A model generated the notes under the pieces. The model was not told where the DNA came from. It ran no database searches and worked only from the letters and a program-made list of their open reading frames with translations. Below are positions 21,200 to 35,630 of a DNA stretch of 64,000 nt, one piece after another (positions within the stretch are counted from its first letter, which is position 1; the number at the start of each line of letters is the position of its first letter). The stretch comes from Terana coerulea (lineage: Eukaryota > Basidiomycota > Agaricomycetes > Polyporales > Phanerochaetaceae). A program made the translations under genes and the position numbers. Location of the stretch: NCBI GenBank assembly GCA_024811115.1, contig JAKOGH010000673.1:1-64000 (forward strand), written 5' to 3'.

Positions 21200-24100
21200 A
21201 CGCCCAAGTTTCTCACAGGTAAGTCACATTATCATTTACACTACGGTAATCCTCCGCAGGGGGAATGCTATCAACATTCCGCCTTGTCTCTGTAATTCAG
21301 TTAGGTTGGTATTTTTGTATCTCTATCATGTGCCCCTCCGAATCGCTTTCTGTCCTACTTACACTTGCTCCTATCTGTTTGTTACTCGCGACGTCTGTGA
21401 TAATTGTTGGCTGTATCATATTGTTGTCCTTATACTCTGTATCTACTATATTCCGTAACCTGCCGTTTACCCAGTCATATATTATTGTATTTCATTTTCT
21501 CCTCCCATGATGGCGCATAGCCGGAATGAACGCTAATGCTCAGAATCGGCGTCGCCACTCGGTACTTAAGCTTTAAGTTCAATTATCCCTCTGGCTTCCG
21601 GAGCTGAGCTCCGAGCGCTGAGTTGTTTTGCGGGCTCACTGATATAGCGATCGAGCTTCTCATCCATCCGCCACATTTACTGCAACCTCTTACAAAGCCC
21701 GACATAAGCCGGTGGCTGGTTAAGTAAAGCTGCGACGCCGGTCTATCTACCTGTGCGACAAAACACTACTTGATATCGTCCCGAATCGGGGCTGAGATCA
21801 ACTCTTTCGGTAGTCCGTGTGTTCTGTCTTTCCCCGAGCGAATAGGCTTCTATTTTGTGGACATGGAGTAAGCTTCATGTCTACAGCATCAAAATAAAAC
21901 ACACAGGACTTAGACGAGTATGGCAATGCGCCAAAATGAGGAGCTCGCACCGCCGACCATTCCTGCACCACCATTTTCGACACTGTTCTTACTTGGGGCG
22001 GCTGTCGATATGCTTATGAGCGTGAAAGACTCTGCACAAAATCCGGCGTCTATAAACTTCGTCAAAGAGCCAAGACGCTGCGCAAACGTGTCGCTTTGAA
22101 CCATGCTTTGCGTGACTTGCTCGCGGTCGTCAGCGTCATTTTGTCGTTCTCGACCAAGCAGTGCGTTCCCTGGAAGATGGGAACGCAGCTTGCCACAGCC
22201 TCATATACACCGCATGGAATCTTCGTATGAAGGGGTTACGAGTCTAACGTGTGGGTGTTGGCCAATGCTCGAGCGGTCACGAGACGGCGCGACGGGCGTC
22301 GCGAAAACCTTACCAATATTAACTATCTTCTGCAATTTGGTGTCGTGTGCGTGGTTATGCAGGCATGTACGCAGTATCAACACTACATATTGGAACTGTT
22401 GTAAAATTGCAGGAGGTTCAAGTGGGCGGTCGTGTGAGAGTTGTGAAGATACACACTGTGAGCCCGAAAAGCCGCTACAGTTACGACCTTAGATGGTGAT
22501 GATTGTTGATCACCAACGAAAGTGGTGGTAAGGTGGTGCTAGTGAATGTGATGGTGAATGTAGCTACGCACCGAGACCCTAGACAAGGGGGTGAATATGC
22601 CGAAGCGCTCCCGAGCAGGGTTGCCGTTTTGGGCGGCGTTGATATCGCCGACGTCCGTTGGTGAACTTCACTCACTCGTCAGTAGCGCCAGCACCATGCG
22701 ACCATACCACCACCCATGCGAGGAAGCGAGTGCACCAAAATAATCTCTGCTAGCCTCCTCCTCACTATGTGTACTTCTATCAACACCCTCTGCGAGGTCG
22801 ACAACTAGTATTCATGTCTGCCGATGACTCCGATGCATACGACCCGTCCCAGACCACGCACAACGGACACCATGATTGCGTCAGCATGCTTCCCCAGGAG
22901 CGAACACTGCGGAGTGTTGTAGTAACTTTGGCTCTTTGTATTCACAAGTAAGTTATCTGTTCACTCAAGCTACACTATTATATCTGACCGGCGTACTGCT
23001 AGCAGGTCAATAGGCTCTGTGCCCCGAGTGGAGCTCTAGAGTCGCAGACGACCAACGTTCAATGCATTCAAGGATTCGGAGAAGACCCATTCACTGTCCC
23101 ACATCCTATGTGAAGAGTGAAACCTCAAGCGACTCAGAGGATCAGGTGATTCAGGCCGACAAGAGGACGCCGATTATGGGTTTAGGTCACGGAACCAAGC
23201 CAGTACGTCTGCAATGTCCCTTAGCTGAGGGGAGGCATGCTCAATGTAAATTCAAGGCTCTACAGCAGGGTTAATCCGACCGGAAGAGTGCAGACTACGC
23301 ATCCTTGGCTGGGCGCGTCTGGGCGTGCATTCGACTTGCGCACTCCTTAGCGGGAGGCACGTCACGGCCCAGATGGGTCGAACTGGACTCTGAAACCGAA
23401 GAACCTAGCACGCCGAACACGGGTACCTGGCATAAACAAAACCAAATCTCGGACGCTATGTTAAGGCAACGGCTCGGGCGTGATTCTGTTCAAGTCATCT
23501 CCCCCAGCTTTGAGTGTTAGCGTGCGTTGCACACTGCTATCGTTGCACCAGTTCCCTCACTTACCGTTATTTAGAGTTCTAGATGACAAAGAAACAGTTC
23601 ATTGAGCTGCTTGTCCAACCGTGCGCGGGCCGTCCAATCGAGAAGTCAGGTAAGTTTTCTGCTGCAGATTGTTTTTATTGTATCATACTGAACTTATCAA
23701 TAGTGGACATATCCCGCTGCAAGGACACTGTGGAATATGGCTGTATAGCAGAGCGTGGTTGTCGTGGCGCTCGGGCGTCGGGTGTGGTCTCAGGCTGTTC
23801 GAGGCGCTTCGAGTCGTAGATGTGTACTAGCTTCACCTGTACCATATAGAGTTATGAACCACACCACTGAATATATCTCTCATGCTCCATATGTATATTC
23901 GTGCGCCGCATGCTGCATAGCCGAATATGTACCATTTATTGTGCAATGCTCCCGAAAGATGCAGGAAGTTAATTTGACAATTAACTACTAACCCTACACT
24001 AGGGTCGTGGACGCACTACCAGTGGCCTAATATAGGACTTCCGAGGAGGATTAAAATCACCACTTTGGTGAATGATATATAGCATAAAGTCATATGAATG

Positions 24101-24360
24101 GCAATGTCGAAAATGACCACCTTGAGAAGCTATGTAAAATAGTGATAGTCACCAAGCCGGTACCTTCGTTTTACCCTACTCTTGATGGTGAATAGTCCGA
24201 GATGTCCAAAACGGGCATGAGATCCCGTGTTGGTGAATCGGACATTTGGTGGGTGCTTTTCACTTCAAGGGCCACTACTGTACATGGCGAACATCACGAA
24301 CCCGCGCTTTCAGCGCTTGTGTTTTCATAGGCACTATTCCTATGTTCGCGGGCGATATTC
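21200..24360. other. gene-poor, degenerate stretch
   Basis: No coding region convinces me. 21290-21510 is T-rich and yields a hydrophobic frame that is probably compositional. A minus-strand frame at 22104-21910 (MVQSDTFAQRLGSLTKFIDA) could be the first exon of a decayed gene. 24030-24390 contains scattered copies of TGGTGAAT on both strands and a CATAGG/CCTATG hairpin near 24330. It abuts the left arm of the large inverted repeat. Confidence 0.4.
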
Positions 24361-25506
24361 ACCACTCTATCGGGTGACTCGCATGGTGAAAAACACCTAA
24401 CCCCAGGCACACAGTGACAAGAGAGGCCGAGAAAGGAAGGCAGACGCTTGGAATCCTAACATGTGCAAACAAACCTCGGTCCTCAAGCAGCGTCAGGCTG
24501 CCAACGATTTCAGCTCGATGTCGGTAAGTCCAACTTTGGAGCAAATGACGAAAAATATGTGATTCATTGCGTATGAGGAAGAGATACAGTACATAAAGAG
24601 AAAAAGAATGTATAAGGAGAAATTGGCTAAATGATCTCAATTAATGGTACATCGCAGCTGGCGGGTGGTGCGTCGCTTCAAGAGGCGTAGAGGGACATGG
24701 TAGGAAGAGTATATGGGGGCGTGGTGGGAGGCCATCACTCCAGAGTGAATAGCTACAGACAGCATGGTTATACTTTGACCAGAAGACAAGAAGCCTGCGA
24801 GAAGACATACCTGACTCGTCCAGCGAGTGGGCGATAGCGGGATAGATGTGGATGTTCCGTACACAGCAAATAGCTGCAAGACATATTTTCAGCAATCATT
24901 GAGAATGTTCGTCCGCACAGTGCTCACCTTATCCGACCCGAGCCATCGCGTAGACCGTATGACAGCAGTGTGGAGGGACGAGCCATGCGAGTGGTCTCTG
25001 ATCCCGCACACAAAGCTGAAGCCGATCATGGCGCCAAAGTTGGCGTCAGGCGGATCGTACGGGTTGGGCAGTCCGATAGAGGTAGGCTGGTGTTCATAAA
25101 GGCGGATAGGGCCCCGAGCGGAAGGTGACTTGGGGGATAGGGTGACAGGTCCAGTGCTGGACTGAGAGTGGCGATAGGTTGAGGCGCGACCACACAATGC
25201 AAGCGGCGCAGATGAGAGGGAAGCCAGAGACTTGATGCCTGAGAGACGAGATTTGAAGCCGAAACACGATCTGAGGTCGGGTAGAGATGGGCTGGAACGC
25301 GTCCACACATGCGATGCGGCGCAGAGTCCAGATGATGACCCAGGGCAAGTTGTCGCCGTGGGCAGAGTTCCGACGCCTTGAAGGCGGGATTTGAGAGAGA
25401 TATCAGATATGCAAGAAGTCATCCGAGACCCGTTGTCGATGCAGCATGGCATCTTGATCTTGGAAGACATTGCATGGGGGTGAAAGTGTGGAGGCGACAT
25501 TGAGCC

Positions 25507-26875
25507 TTAGGCACCCAGGGAGGCAATCAAGGCGGCTACATCAAAGGCGGCGAGATCGTCAGCTTCTGCGGCCTTGGCCTTGGCGAGGTCGAAGTCGAGA
25601 GAGGCCATGAACTCGAGGAGAGTATTGTCGTCGCAATTGAAGGTGTCTTCGATGACATCCTCGTAATCAGGAAGCGGAACAGCAGGCAGAACAAGAGTTG
25701 GGGATATGGGTCCAGGCGCATTGAAGAAGCTATCTTCGGTGACGTCCTCGTAATTGAGAACCGGAGCCACGAGAGAGACGAGATCATCATCGTCGATAGA
25801 AACACCAGAATAGCCCAACGCTTCGACGAGTTTCTCGATATCGTCCTCGCTGACCAAGAACAGATCAAGGTGGGGGCCGTCGGTGTCGCCTGCAGACAAG
25901 TCGCTGGAAGCAGCGGCCTCAGAATCGTTGTGGAGGGCTTGCACGTGTTCGCCCATGCAGCCTAGGGAATAGCCGCCAGAGGCCGTCGAAGCATCGAGGA
26001 ATGGTCCCAGGAAAGGAGCCAGCTGGTGGAAGAAGGCAGCCTCATCAGGATCCTCCGCAGAAGCCGAGCCATCGGAGTTGAGTTCTTCGCATTCGACAGC
26101 GTCCTCCGTGGTGGCATCCAAGGTGATCTGGACAGAAATGGAGGCAGAAGCATCCAAGTTTTCAGTGACGAGACCGACAAGGACTTCAGAACTTCAAGGG
26201 CTTCATTAGAGACAATGTCGGAAGATGGGGAGGCAGTATCCGGGCCAACCGAGAATCCCATAGAGACATCAACAGTGGGCGGGGTGAAGACAGGAATGCC
26301 GGGCGGGTACTCCGGGGCATCCATCAAGACGATGTCGCTATCTTCGCATACAACCGACATGTTGTAGTCTTCAGTCTCAACGTCGACGTCCATTTCGTCA
26401 TCTTCAGCGATTAGGTCGACCTCCATGTCGGAAGCGTCGGAGACGATGTCAATCTCCATGTCAATGTCGACCTATGCAATTCATTGTCAGAGATGTCCGT
26501 CAGTCAAAATTCTCCTGGTAAACAAGATGGACGTACGGAGAACTGAGTCCATGCCTGCAAGACCTTCCTCTTAACGGATCCACGCGCATTCTTGCCGAAC
26601 TCGCTGTCGCTGTACACGTCGAGGTCGAGGATGCTCTGGCGGCAATGAGCAGCCCGCTCGCGCTCCTTGCGGGCCGTCTTCAAGAACACGACGGGTGTGC
26701 TGGTGGCGACCTTCTTCTCCCTCTGGATCTTGAGACGCTTGGGCAGGGAGAACTTAGAGCGGAGCTTTGCTACGACGGCGCGGACCTTGGAAGCAGGCTT
26801 GCCGGAGTCGGCAGCGGCGTACGCGGGCTGGTCGACCTTGGAGGCGAAGGGAGCGGCGCGGTGAAAGATAGGCAT
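25507..26875 (-). pseudogene. family B gene B3 (basic/acidic protein), one frameshift
   Basis: Exon 1 (26875-26537) encodes MPIFHRAAPFASKVDQPAYA, a basic stretch KLRSKFSLPKRLKIQREKK, RKERERAAHCRQSILDL and SVKRKVLQAW. The intron 26536-26472 is 65 nt. Exon 2 opens VDIDMEIDIVSD and continues as a strongly acidic domain (EDDEMDVDVETEDYN) until about 26190. There one base is missing relative to B2, and the frame moves to ..TEDAVECEELNSDGSASAED through DYEDVTEDSFFNAPGPI and DYEDVIEDTF to a TAA at 25507. The restored product would be about 430 residues. Function is unknown; the basic N-terminus with an acidic C-terminus resembles chromatin or transcription factors only in general layout. Confidence 0.55.
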
Positions 26876-26958
26876 CTCTGAAGATTACCTGTTGAGTTTA
26901 TAAGAGACAAAGTAGCGCAAGAGAGGAAGAGGAGGAGGAGGAGGAGGAGATGGGGATG

Positions 26959-27075
26959 AAAGCGCGTCGGCTCGAGCTTAAGACAGGCTGGAGGGTCGGT
27001 CGCGGAGTTTAAACACGCGCTACGCCGTTAAACAAGCTGGCGTTTAACAATCGGCGTCTGGCACGTGAACACGTG
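26959..27075 (-). promoter_or_regulatory. family B promoter module (copy B3)
   Basis: Reading toward the gene: two CACGTG sites (27070-27075 and 27062-27067), a GTTTAAC-type pair near 27028 and 27041, GTTTAAAC at 27007-27014, and the CTTAAGCTCGAGCCGACGCG core (26982-26959). A CCT/GGA tract and TATAAA (about 26898) follow before the ATG at 26875. Confidence 0.6.
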
Positions 27076-27712
27076 TTTTGGCGCTAAACACGAGCGTGCA
27101 GCCCTTTCCCGCGCCGCTTCGCAGTTGACCGCGACTTGCGAACTCCAGTCATAAGCGGCAGAAGGCTACTGTGGTGACACAAGCAGAAATTGTTGTACAA
27201 TATTCCTACCACGGTTTCTAGAATTATTTCACTAAAGTTACACCTCCATCCTTGATACAAGGTCACTCAGCCGTCAACAAACGTCTGAGGTACTCCTCCG
27301 GAATAGTCGACGCCACAAAGCTTGCGGTACTTAGTGTTCATCATTAATCTGGCTTCATACCCCTATCTCCCTTCTCTGTAGATTACCAGCCCGTTGCGAG
27401 CCACCTGTTTTCGATGTCAAAGGCGCTTTCTCCGCCCTGGCTTCGCAACTACTTTCTCCAGAACACAACCCAAGACTCCGAGCCAGGGAACGTCGCGACA
27501 AAGCCCCAGAAGATTCAACTAGCCCCGGTTTGAAGGGAGCTGTGCATACTATTATCACATGCCGAATCTCGAAAACTAATAACTATTGCGGTCGTTCAAA
27601 GCGGTAAGAGGATTGACCATAGCGACTGAGTGCATATTCATCAATAGCATTTTCGGCTGCGCTACTGTTTAGGTGGCTTCACAATACTGGTATGAATGAT
27701 GGGCTGTCTTGC

Positions 27713-29060
27713 TCAGTACCCTCTTCTTGGGTCTGCGACATTCACCAGTCCCTGCCCATTCCTCCACCTTTTCACGTTCTCCAGGAGAATATCCCTCGCA
27801 AGCTCCATATACCTCTCCGTCCGTCCGCTCACATGGGGCGTGATCACCACATTCTTCCTCCCATACAACGTGTGCCCATCTGGCAGTGGCTCTGGATCTG
27901 CAACATCCAGTGCTGCACCGCCGAGTTTGCCCTCATCCAGCAGCTTGACGAGGGTAGGTGTGTCTACGGCATTTCCCCGGCCTACGTTGACAAGGACTGC
28001 ATGATCTGGAAGGAGCGGGAGAGTCGTGGGAGAGAGGATAAAGTTGGTGGAGGGTGCGGAGGGGAGCGCAACGAGGAGGATATCGCATTGCTGTAGAAAA
28101 GACTTAAATGACCGCTCGTTCGCAGACGAGAACCATTCATCAGGCAATCTTGCCAGAGGTCAGTATGAGGAAAGGACAATCCAAGAACGATACTCACGAG
28201 CCGTCTGGGTCTCCCGTTCCAGGTATGATGTACCCTTCCTGTGGTTTCTTCCTGCCCGAGGTGTTGGCAGCGATAATGCGTGCGCCGAACGCGCGTGCCA
28301 AGCGAGCGGATTCTCGTCCAATCTAAGCATTTGCATGGATCTCAATAAGATGCACCGCATAAAGTAGATTGAGCAGTCTATCCACTTACATGCCCATACC
28401 CAAGGATGCCGACAGTCTTTCCTCGCAGCTCCTGAATGAAGAGAGGTCTCCCATCTGGGGTGATGTCCTCATTCGTCCCCCACCGCTTTTCGACCTGTTT
28501 GCATGATTAATACACACCTAGTATGTAAGTGTAGCACTTGAACGAACTTGTGAGACAAGTAGCTGCGCTTGCATGCGATGAAACAGCATTAACACAGTGC
28601 AAATGAAGTACTGATCGCCACCCCATTGTCAACCGTGGAGAAACTTGGAGCAGGTTCTCTCACGTGCCTGGGGAATTGGTCCTGTGTGCACCCCGCTCGC
28701 GCTGCACAACTTGATCTTCTCCGCAGCCTTTTCCTCCCACATCGGACTGTCTACAATTCCCTCCACACCAGCATTCGATATCTGTATAAATTTGAGTCGC
28801 GGAACTTGCTTGGCGCTCCGCAGCCAGCTGGTGGTGGGGGAGCCGTAGATCACGTCTGCTTCCGCAATCATGTCCTCTGGAGGTGCGCCGGCGCGGGCGG
28901 GGAAGTTGGTGATTTTTGCGAAGTGGGGCGAGAGGGCGGCGCGCTCCTCGTCGGAGAGCGGCACAGCTATGACAAGTAGGTTCTCGATACCGCCATTATC
29001 CGCATTCGCTGAGGCCGATGCGCTCTGTACGGATTCCGTCTGGGACTGCGAGAGCCCCAT
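27713..29060 (-). CDS. D-2-hydroxyacid dehydrogenase DH3
   Basis: Intact third member. It begins MGLSQSQTESVQSASASANA at 29060, with exon 1 to ASGVHTGPIPQ, then YFICTVLMLFHRMQAQLLVS, VEKRWGTNEDITPDGRPLFI..GILGYGH, IGRESARLARAFGARIIAAN..DPDGS, and the last exon LPDEWFSSANERSFKSFLQQ to ADPRRGY at 27713. NAD motif GILGYGHIG; catalytic Arg in NVGRGNAVD, Glu in DPEPLPDGH, His in TPHVSGRT. It has the same five-exon structure as DH1 and DH2 but is clearly more diverged, so it predates their duplication. It sits between the inverted-repeat arms. Likely a cytosolic 2-keto acid reductase. Confidence 0.82.
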
Positions 29061-29100
29061 CGTTGCCGTGTCAGAGTGGACTGTGGATGGGAGTGCGGAA

Positions 29101-29860
29101 ACAGAAGTTTCTAAGCGCGTGTGAGACGTTCACTAGGTTTGAGAACTCCATCAGCTTCTCACGAACCTTCCTGTAGCGCACGCCGACGTCCACCTTCAGG
29201 CAGCTTGGAGAATATATCGAGACAATAAGAAAGAAATATTCCCGCAGCACTCGTCGTCTTGGCTGCTGGTACCGCCGCCGTCATGGCTGTCCGCATTGGT
29301 GCTATGTTTGCATACCGCCCTTGCGAATTATGTCAACTGAGAGTTCTGGCAGACACTGACGTATGAACCATGCTCACCTATGGCCAACGTAAATATCGTC
29401 TGCAACAATCAGTCCATCCTGCGATGAAGCTCACGAATTTGGTCTGATTAACACATGCGGGGTATGGCCATACTATTACCAGCCTGATTATGCGAGTGAC
29501 ATTTAATGGCGCGGACCGAAGGCGGTTCAGCACAAATAAATCAATGGTATTCCCTTCTGTAATACTGCTTAAATGGCTTGAGTACGATGTAAGGCCGCTG
29601 GGAGATGGATCGGTTTAAACTTACTACGTGTAATATTCCTCGCACTCAGCTGTCATGTACTGGAGGCTTATCAATCACGATACATTCCTGTTCGCCGTCA
29701 CTACGTGAGTACGAAAAGGGCAAACTCGCGATGTCCTGGCTTACCTGTTACATGCTTCCACCAAACTATTTATTCGCTTCCGTGAGGGCATCCAGGATAA
29801 GTTAGACCAATCAAAAGCGTCCTTGCACCCGATCAAACTTGGTTCCTAAGTCGAGCTCAT
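29101..29860. other. intergenic, no supported gene
   Basis: Contains the promoter of DH3 (minus) and, at its right edge, the 3' region of the Asx-homology gene (minus). No open frame with support. Confidence 0.35.
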
Positions 29861-31153
29861 TCAGGCCTGTCTCAGATAAAACACCGTCCCCACCAACTCC
29901 CGACCGCCTCTTGGCATCGAGATCTGAGTTTCCATGTCCGACATCACCTCGTCTCGCCACCTCCAAACAGATAACGCCTTCGCGGCGCGGTTCGCAGCAA
30001 CGACATCTGCCGGGATGTTACCTACATCTCCATACATATTCACCTGCGCTGCGACCAGCCGCCGTTCTGACTGCGGAACACGGCCGTCGACGTTCAGAAT
30101 CTCTTCTTCGAGCTCCGCAGAGCCCAGGATGTCGTCCATGGTGAGGATGGGCGGGTGAGGGTCTGAAGGAGGCGATATGACGAGGTCGGTTGGGAGTGAG
30201 GTGGCGGTCTTAGGCTGTAGCAAGAGGCTGATAGACGAGGGTTGCGGATTTATTTGACGAACCTAGTTCGTTTTGTGAGTGTATGTGGTACGGTGCAGAG
30301 CGCTAAAGCTAAACAGCGTACCAGTAAGTCCTTCTCTACCGTAATCCCTATAGTGGGGAATGTTCGTCGGTAGACCAGGATATCGCCTTCCCGAATCAAC
30401 GATTGTTTCACCAGTGAGGCAATATCCAGGTCATCGCTGCGAAATAAACGCAAAGTGCGTTCAATAAGCTGTAACACGTTCATACATCTCAAAGCCGGGC
30501 GCAGACTCACCTCGCCCTCGAGGCCCTCTTTGGGGGTGGGTGGTCCCGTTCCCACTCTTCATCCTTCCATTCCGCATGCATGCTCCCAGCCCCTACCTCG
30601 CGCTCGTACCGAGCTACCGTCTCATGAGCTTTATTTGACAGCCAACCGGAGAAGATATGATCTTGAAAAGTCTGTGCGGCAGACAGTAGGAAGGGACTGC
30701 CGAAGAACATGGGCTCGAGTGTCGCTGGTGATCGCTCCAGTTCGTAATCCAGCTCTGCGGCGGGCGGGTCGCCGGTCCTGGCCGGGTGCGTACCGTCTAC
30801 CGTTGGCCGGTGCGTGAAGAACGCGGTGGAAGGTAACAGAGCACACAGCAACTGCTGGGATTCAGCAGATAAGTTCAAGAAGGTTTCATAGCTGACGATC
30901 TCCTACTAATTAGCAAGCTGGTCAGCGCGACAGGATACAGCCAAGTCTGCATGGGACGTACAGAGATGTTCATAGTCGTCAGCTTGCTCTTCGAGTTCGT
31001 CAATAAATGTTCCAGCTCCGCCTCGGGGTCGCGAGGCTTCCTCTTTGCAAGACGAGAGGGGCTCACAACCTCAGCAGGGATGACCGTCACCGGGCCTTTC
31101 GCGGGAGTTCTGGCAGAACGTCGGGGTCGGTTTGCATTGTTATTCGAAGACAT
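29861..31153 (-). CDS. Asx homology (ASXH/DEUBAD) domain protein
   Basis: Four exons (31153-30962, 30902-30511, 30436-30322, 30262-29861) total 1101 nt in one frame, 366 residues. The N-terminus is basic (NRPRRSARTPAKG, LAKRKPRDPEAE). The ASXH-like domain covers about residues 50-140: ELEHLLTNSKSKLTTMNISE, SYETFLNLSAESQQLLCALL, GSPFLLSAAQTFQDHIFSGW. This is the pattern of Additional-sex-combs homology domains, which in animals bind BAP1-type deubiquitinases; fungal relatives are uncharacterised. The middle contains LVKQSLIREGDILVYRRTF, like a small SH3/HARE-type fold. The C-terminus has MDDILGSAELEEEILNVDGR and AADVV-type helices. Nuclear chromatin role is inferred from the family. The start is the ATG before SSNNNANRPRR, 155 bp from the divergent tRNA gene. 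Confidence 0.72.
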
Positions 31154-31307
31154 TAGTACCGGTGTAGGGTCAACAAGGTGTGTCGGTGAGGGATACACCC
31201 CAGCTGCAGCTTCGCAGAGCACTCGAATAAGCCACGCTTTCATTTGACGCGCCATCAAAGGATGGATGCTTTGACTATTGCAATGTTAAAAAGCAAGCTG
31301 TCGATGT

Positions 31308-31389
31308 TCCGATATGGTGTAACGGCTAACATTACCGCCTTTCATCAACTGCTGCGCGGTAGCTCGGGGTTCGATTCCCCGTATCGGAG
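31308..31389 (+). tRNA. tRNA-Glu (UUC anticodon) with 10-nt intron
   Basis: The acceptor stem TCCGATA pairs with TATCGGA, followed by discriminator G at 31389. The T arm is CGGGG-TTCGATT-CCCCG. The anticodon stem ACCGC (31334-31338) pairs with GCGGT (31356-31360). The loop reads C-T-TTC-A, then a 10-nt intron at 31345-31354 in the canonical position between bases 37 and 38. Without the intron the tRNA is 72 nt plus CCA added after transcription, and close to fungal tRNA-Glu. It ends 140 bp before the EF-G start on the same strand. Confidence 0.93.
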
Positions 31390-31528
31390 TCTCACAATGG
31401 GCACGTTCTTTTTTCTTCTTCATCTTTGCGAAAGACTTGCCACCGAAAATGTAAAGCTGCTCGCCCAACCTCGCCGAGTCGCCCGTGACGTATGTAAGTA
31501 TCATGAGTAAACACTTGATTCGCCACCT

Positions 31529-34297
<2,769 letters not shown>

Positions 34298-35426
34298 AGG
34301 TGAACTATTACAGTTAGGGTTCTCTTATTGTCATATAATGTTGGGATCCTAGAGGTATCGCATTGCTATCGATTTTGCTTGTACACTGGCCTTCATTCTA
34401 TTATCATTACTCAGCCTGCTCTCATCAAACATTTCAAACACGCGCGAATACGATTTTGACAGTCAGATGTGGGCGATATAAGGCATCACCGATTCCATAC
34501 AGATGCAGGTTGTTTGACGATTTTCACTGTTTTCTTGCCAACGCAACCTGGTGTGCAACAAGTCCTTATCTCCTCTGGCAATTTTGACGAGGGCCATTTC
34601 ATATGTATTTTGCCTGCGTTCTTATCCATTCATGGCCGACCATAGAATCAATGAAGCAAATACGAGGACGGATTTACTGCCCACGAAGCCAACACTGGCA
34701 AATTTCATCCACTGGTCACTGTTCCTCGGAAATAAAAGACACACTCACTCGCCGCCCATCGTGGTTCACGAAGTCGCGAATTCGGCACCCCTTAACGGAC
34801 GAAACCAGCGGCGAGCAGTAGCCGGGTACGCTTACTGTCTTCACTCCGCTACAGTCGCGTACAGCGCAGTTCGACAGCGGCAGCAGGTTGCAGCGGCTTG
34901 CGTGGGTAAACTTGCTCTAGGTGCGATGGGCAACGCGTTACAACCTCACCGCAAGCTCCATTGCCGTCGATGTTTACAAGCCATCTCCGCAATCTTCTTG
35001 GGCTTTGTCGCAACGCTCTCTGGCTGGGAGTCTTGAGTCGTGTTCGCGAGAGAGTAGTCGCGAGACCAGAAAGGAGAAAGCGCCTTTGACATCGGAAAGC
35101 GGTGGGTCGCGACGGGCTGGTATTCCCCTGCAATGCAGAGGAAAGAGATGAGGGTGTGAAGCCGCAATGACTGATACTGGGCAAGTTTTGTGGCATCGGT
35201 TATTCCGGAGGGTACTTCAGACGTCTGTTGACGGCGAACTGAGCTTGTGTTAAGGATAGAGGCGCAACTCTAACAAAAAACAAATACTAGATATTATAGC
35301 GGGGGATTTTCCAAAAATATTTGAGTGAATGATCTCAGCTAGCTTTCTGCTTCTTATGACTTGAGATTAATGTGAGTCGTGGTCAACCGCGGAGCGACAT
35401 GTATACCTCTACGCTTAGCGCCAAAA

Positions 35427-35543
35427 CACGTGCTCACGTGCCAGACGCCGATTGTTTAACGCCAGCTTGTTTAACGGCGTAGCGCGTGTTTAAACTCCGC
35501 GACCGACCCTCCAGCCTGTCTTAAGCTCGAGCCGACGCGCTTT
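35427..35543 (+). promoter_or_regulatory. family B promoter module (copy B2)
   Basis: CACGTG at 35427-35432 and 35435-35440, GTTTAAC twice (35454 and 35469), GTTTAAAC at 35488-35495 and the CTTAAGCTCGAGCCGACGCG core from 35520. A (CCT)n tract (35562-35580) and TATAAA at 35604-35609 lead to the ATG at 35631. Confidence 0.6.
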
Positions 35544-35630
35544 CATCCCCATCTGAGATCTCCTCCTCCTCCTCCTCTTCCTCTCTTGCGCTACTTTGTC
35601 TCTTATAAACTCAGTCTTTAATCTTCAGAG

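Larger units (their letters stand above)
24420..27545 (-). repeat. large inverted repeat, left arm (partner 34965-38085)
   Basis: The reverse complement of this interval follows 34965-38085 with high similarity through the promoter, family B gene and downstream segment. The inner ends match as AAGGCGCTTTCTCC (27420) against its complement at 35080. The outer ends match as TCCAAAGTTGGACTTAC (complement near 24525; 37950) and GCACATGTTAGGATTCC (complement near 24460; 38024). The arms are about 3.1 kb with about 7.4 kb between them, and the family B genes read outward. Confidence 0.72.

Noticed and set aside
21265..21510. Hydrophobic 81-codon frame that looks like membrane segments
   Set aside because: The region is T-rich, which yields Leu/Phe/Ile codons by composition; no start context, homologue or partner copy.
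23985..24005. TAACCCTA and TAGGG together, resembling telomere repeat
   Set aside because: A single unit in each orientation, not a tandem array; no evidence for an internal telomere.
35562..35580. CCT tract as a significant microsatellite
   Set aside because: Short and shared with the partner at 26925-26950; it is ordinary pyrimidine-rich promoter or leader sequence.
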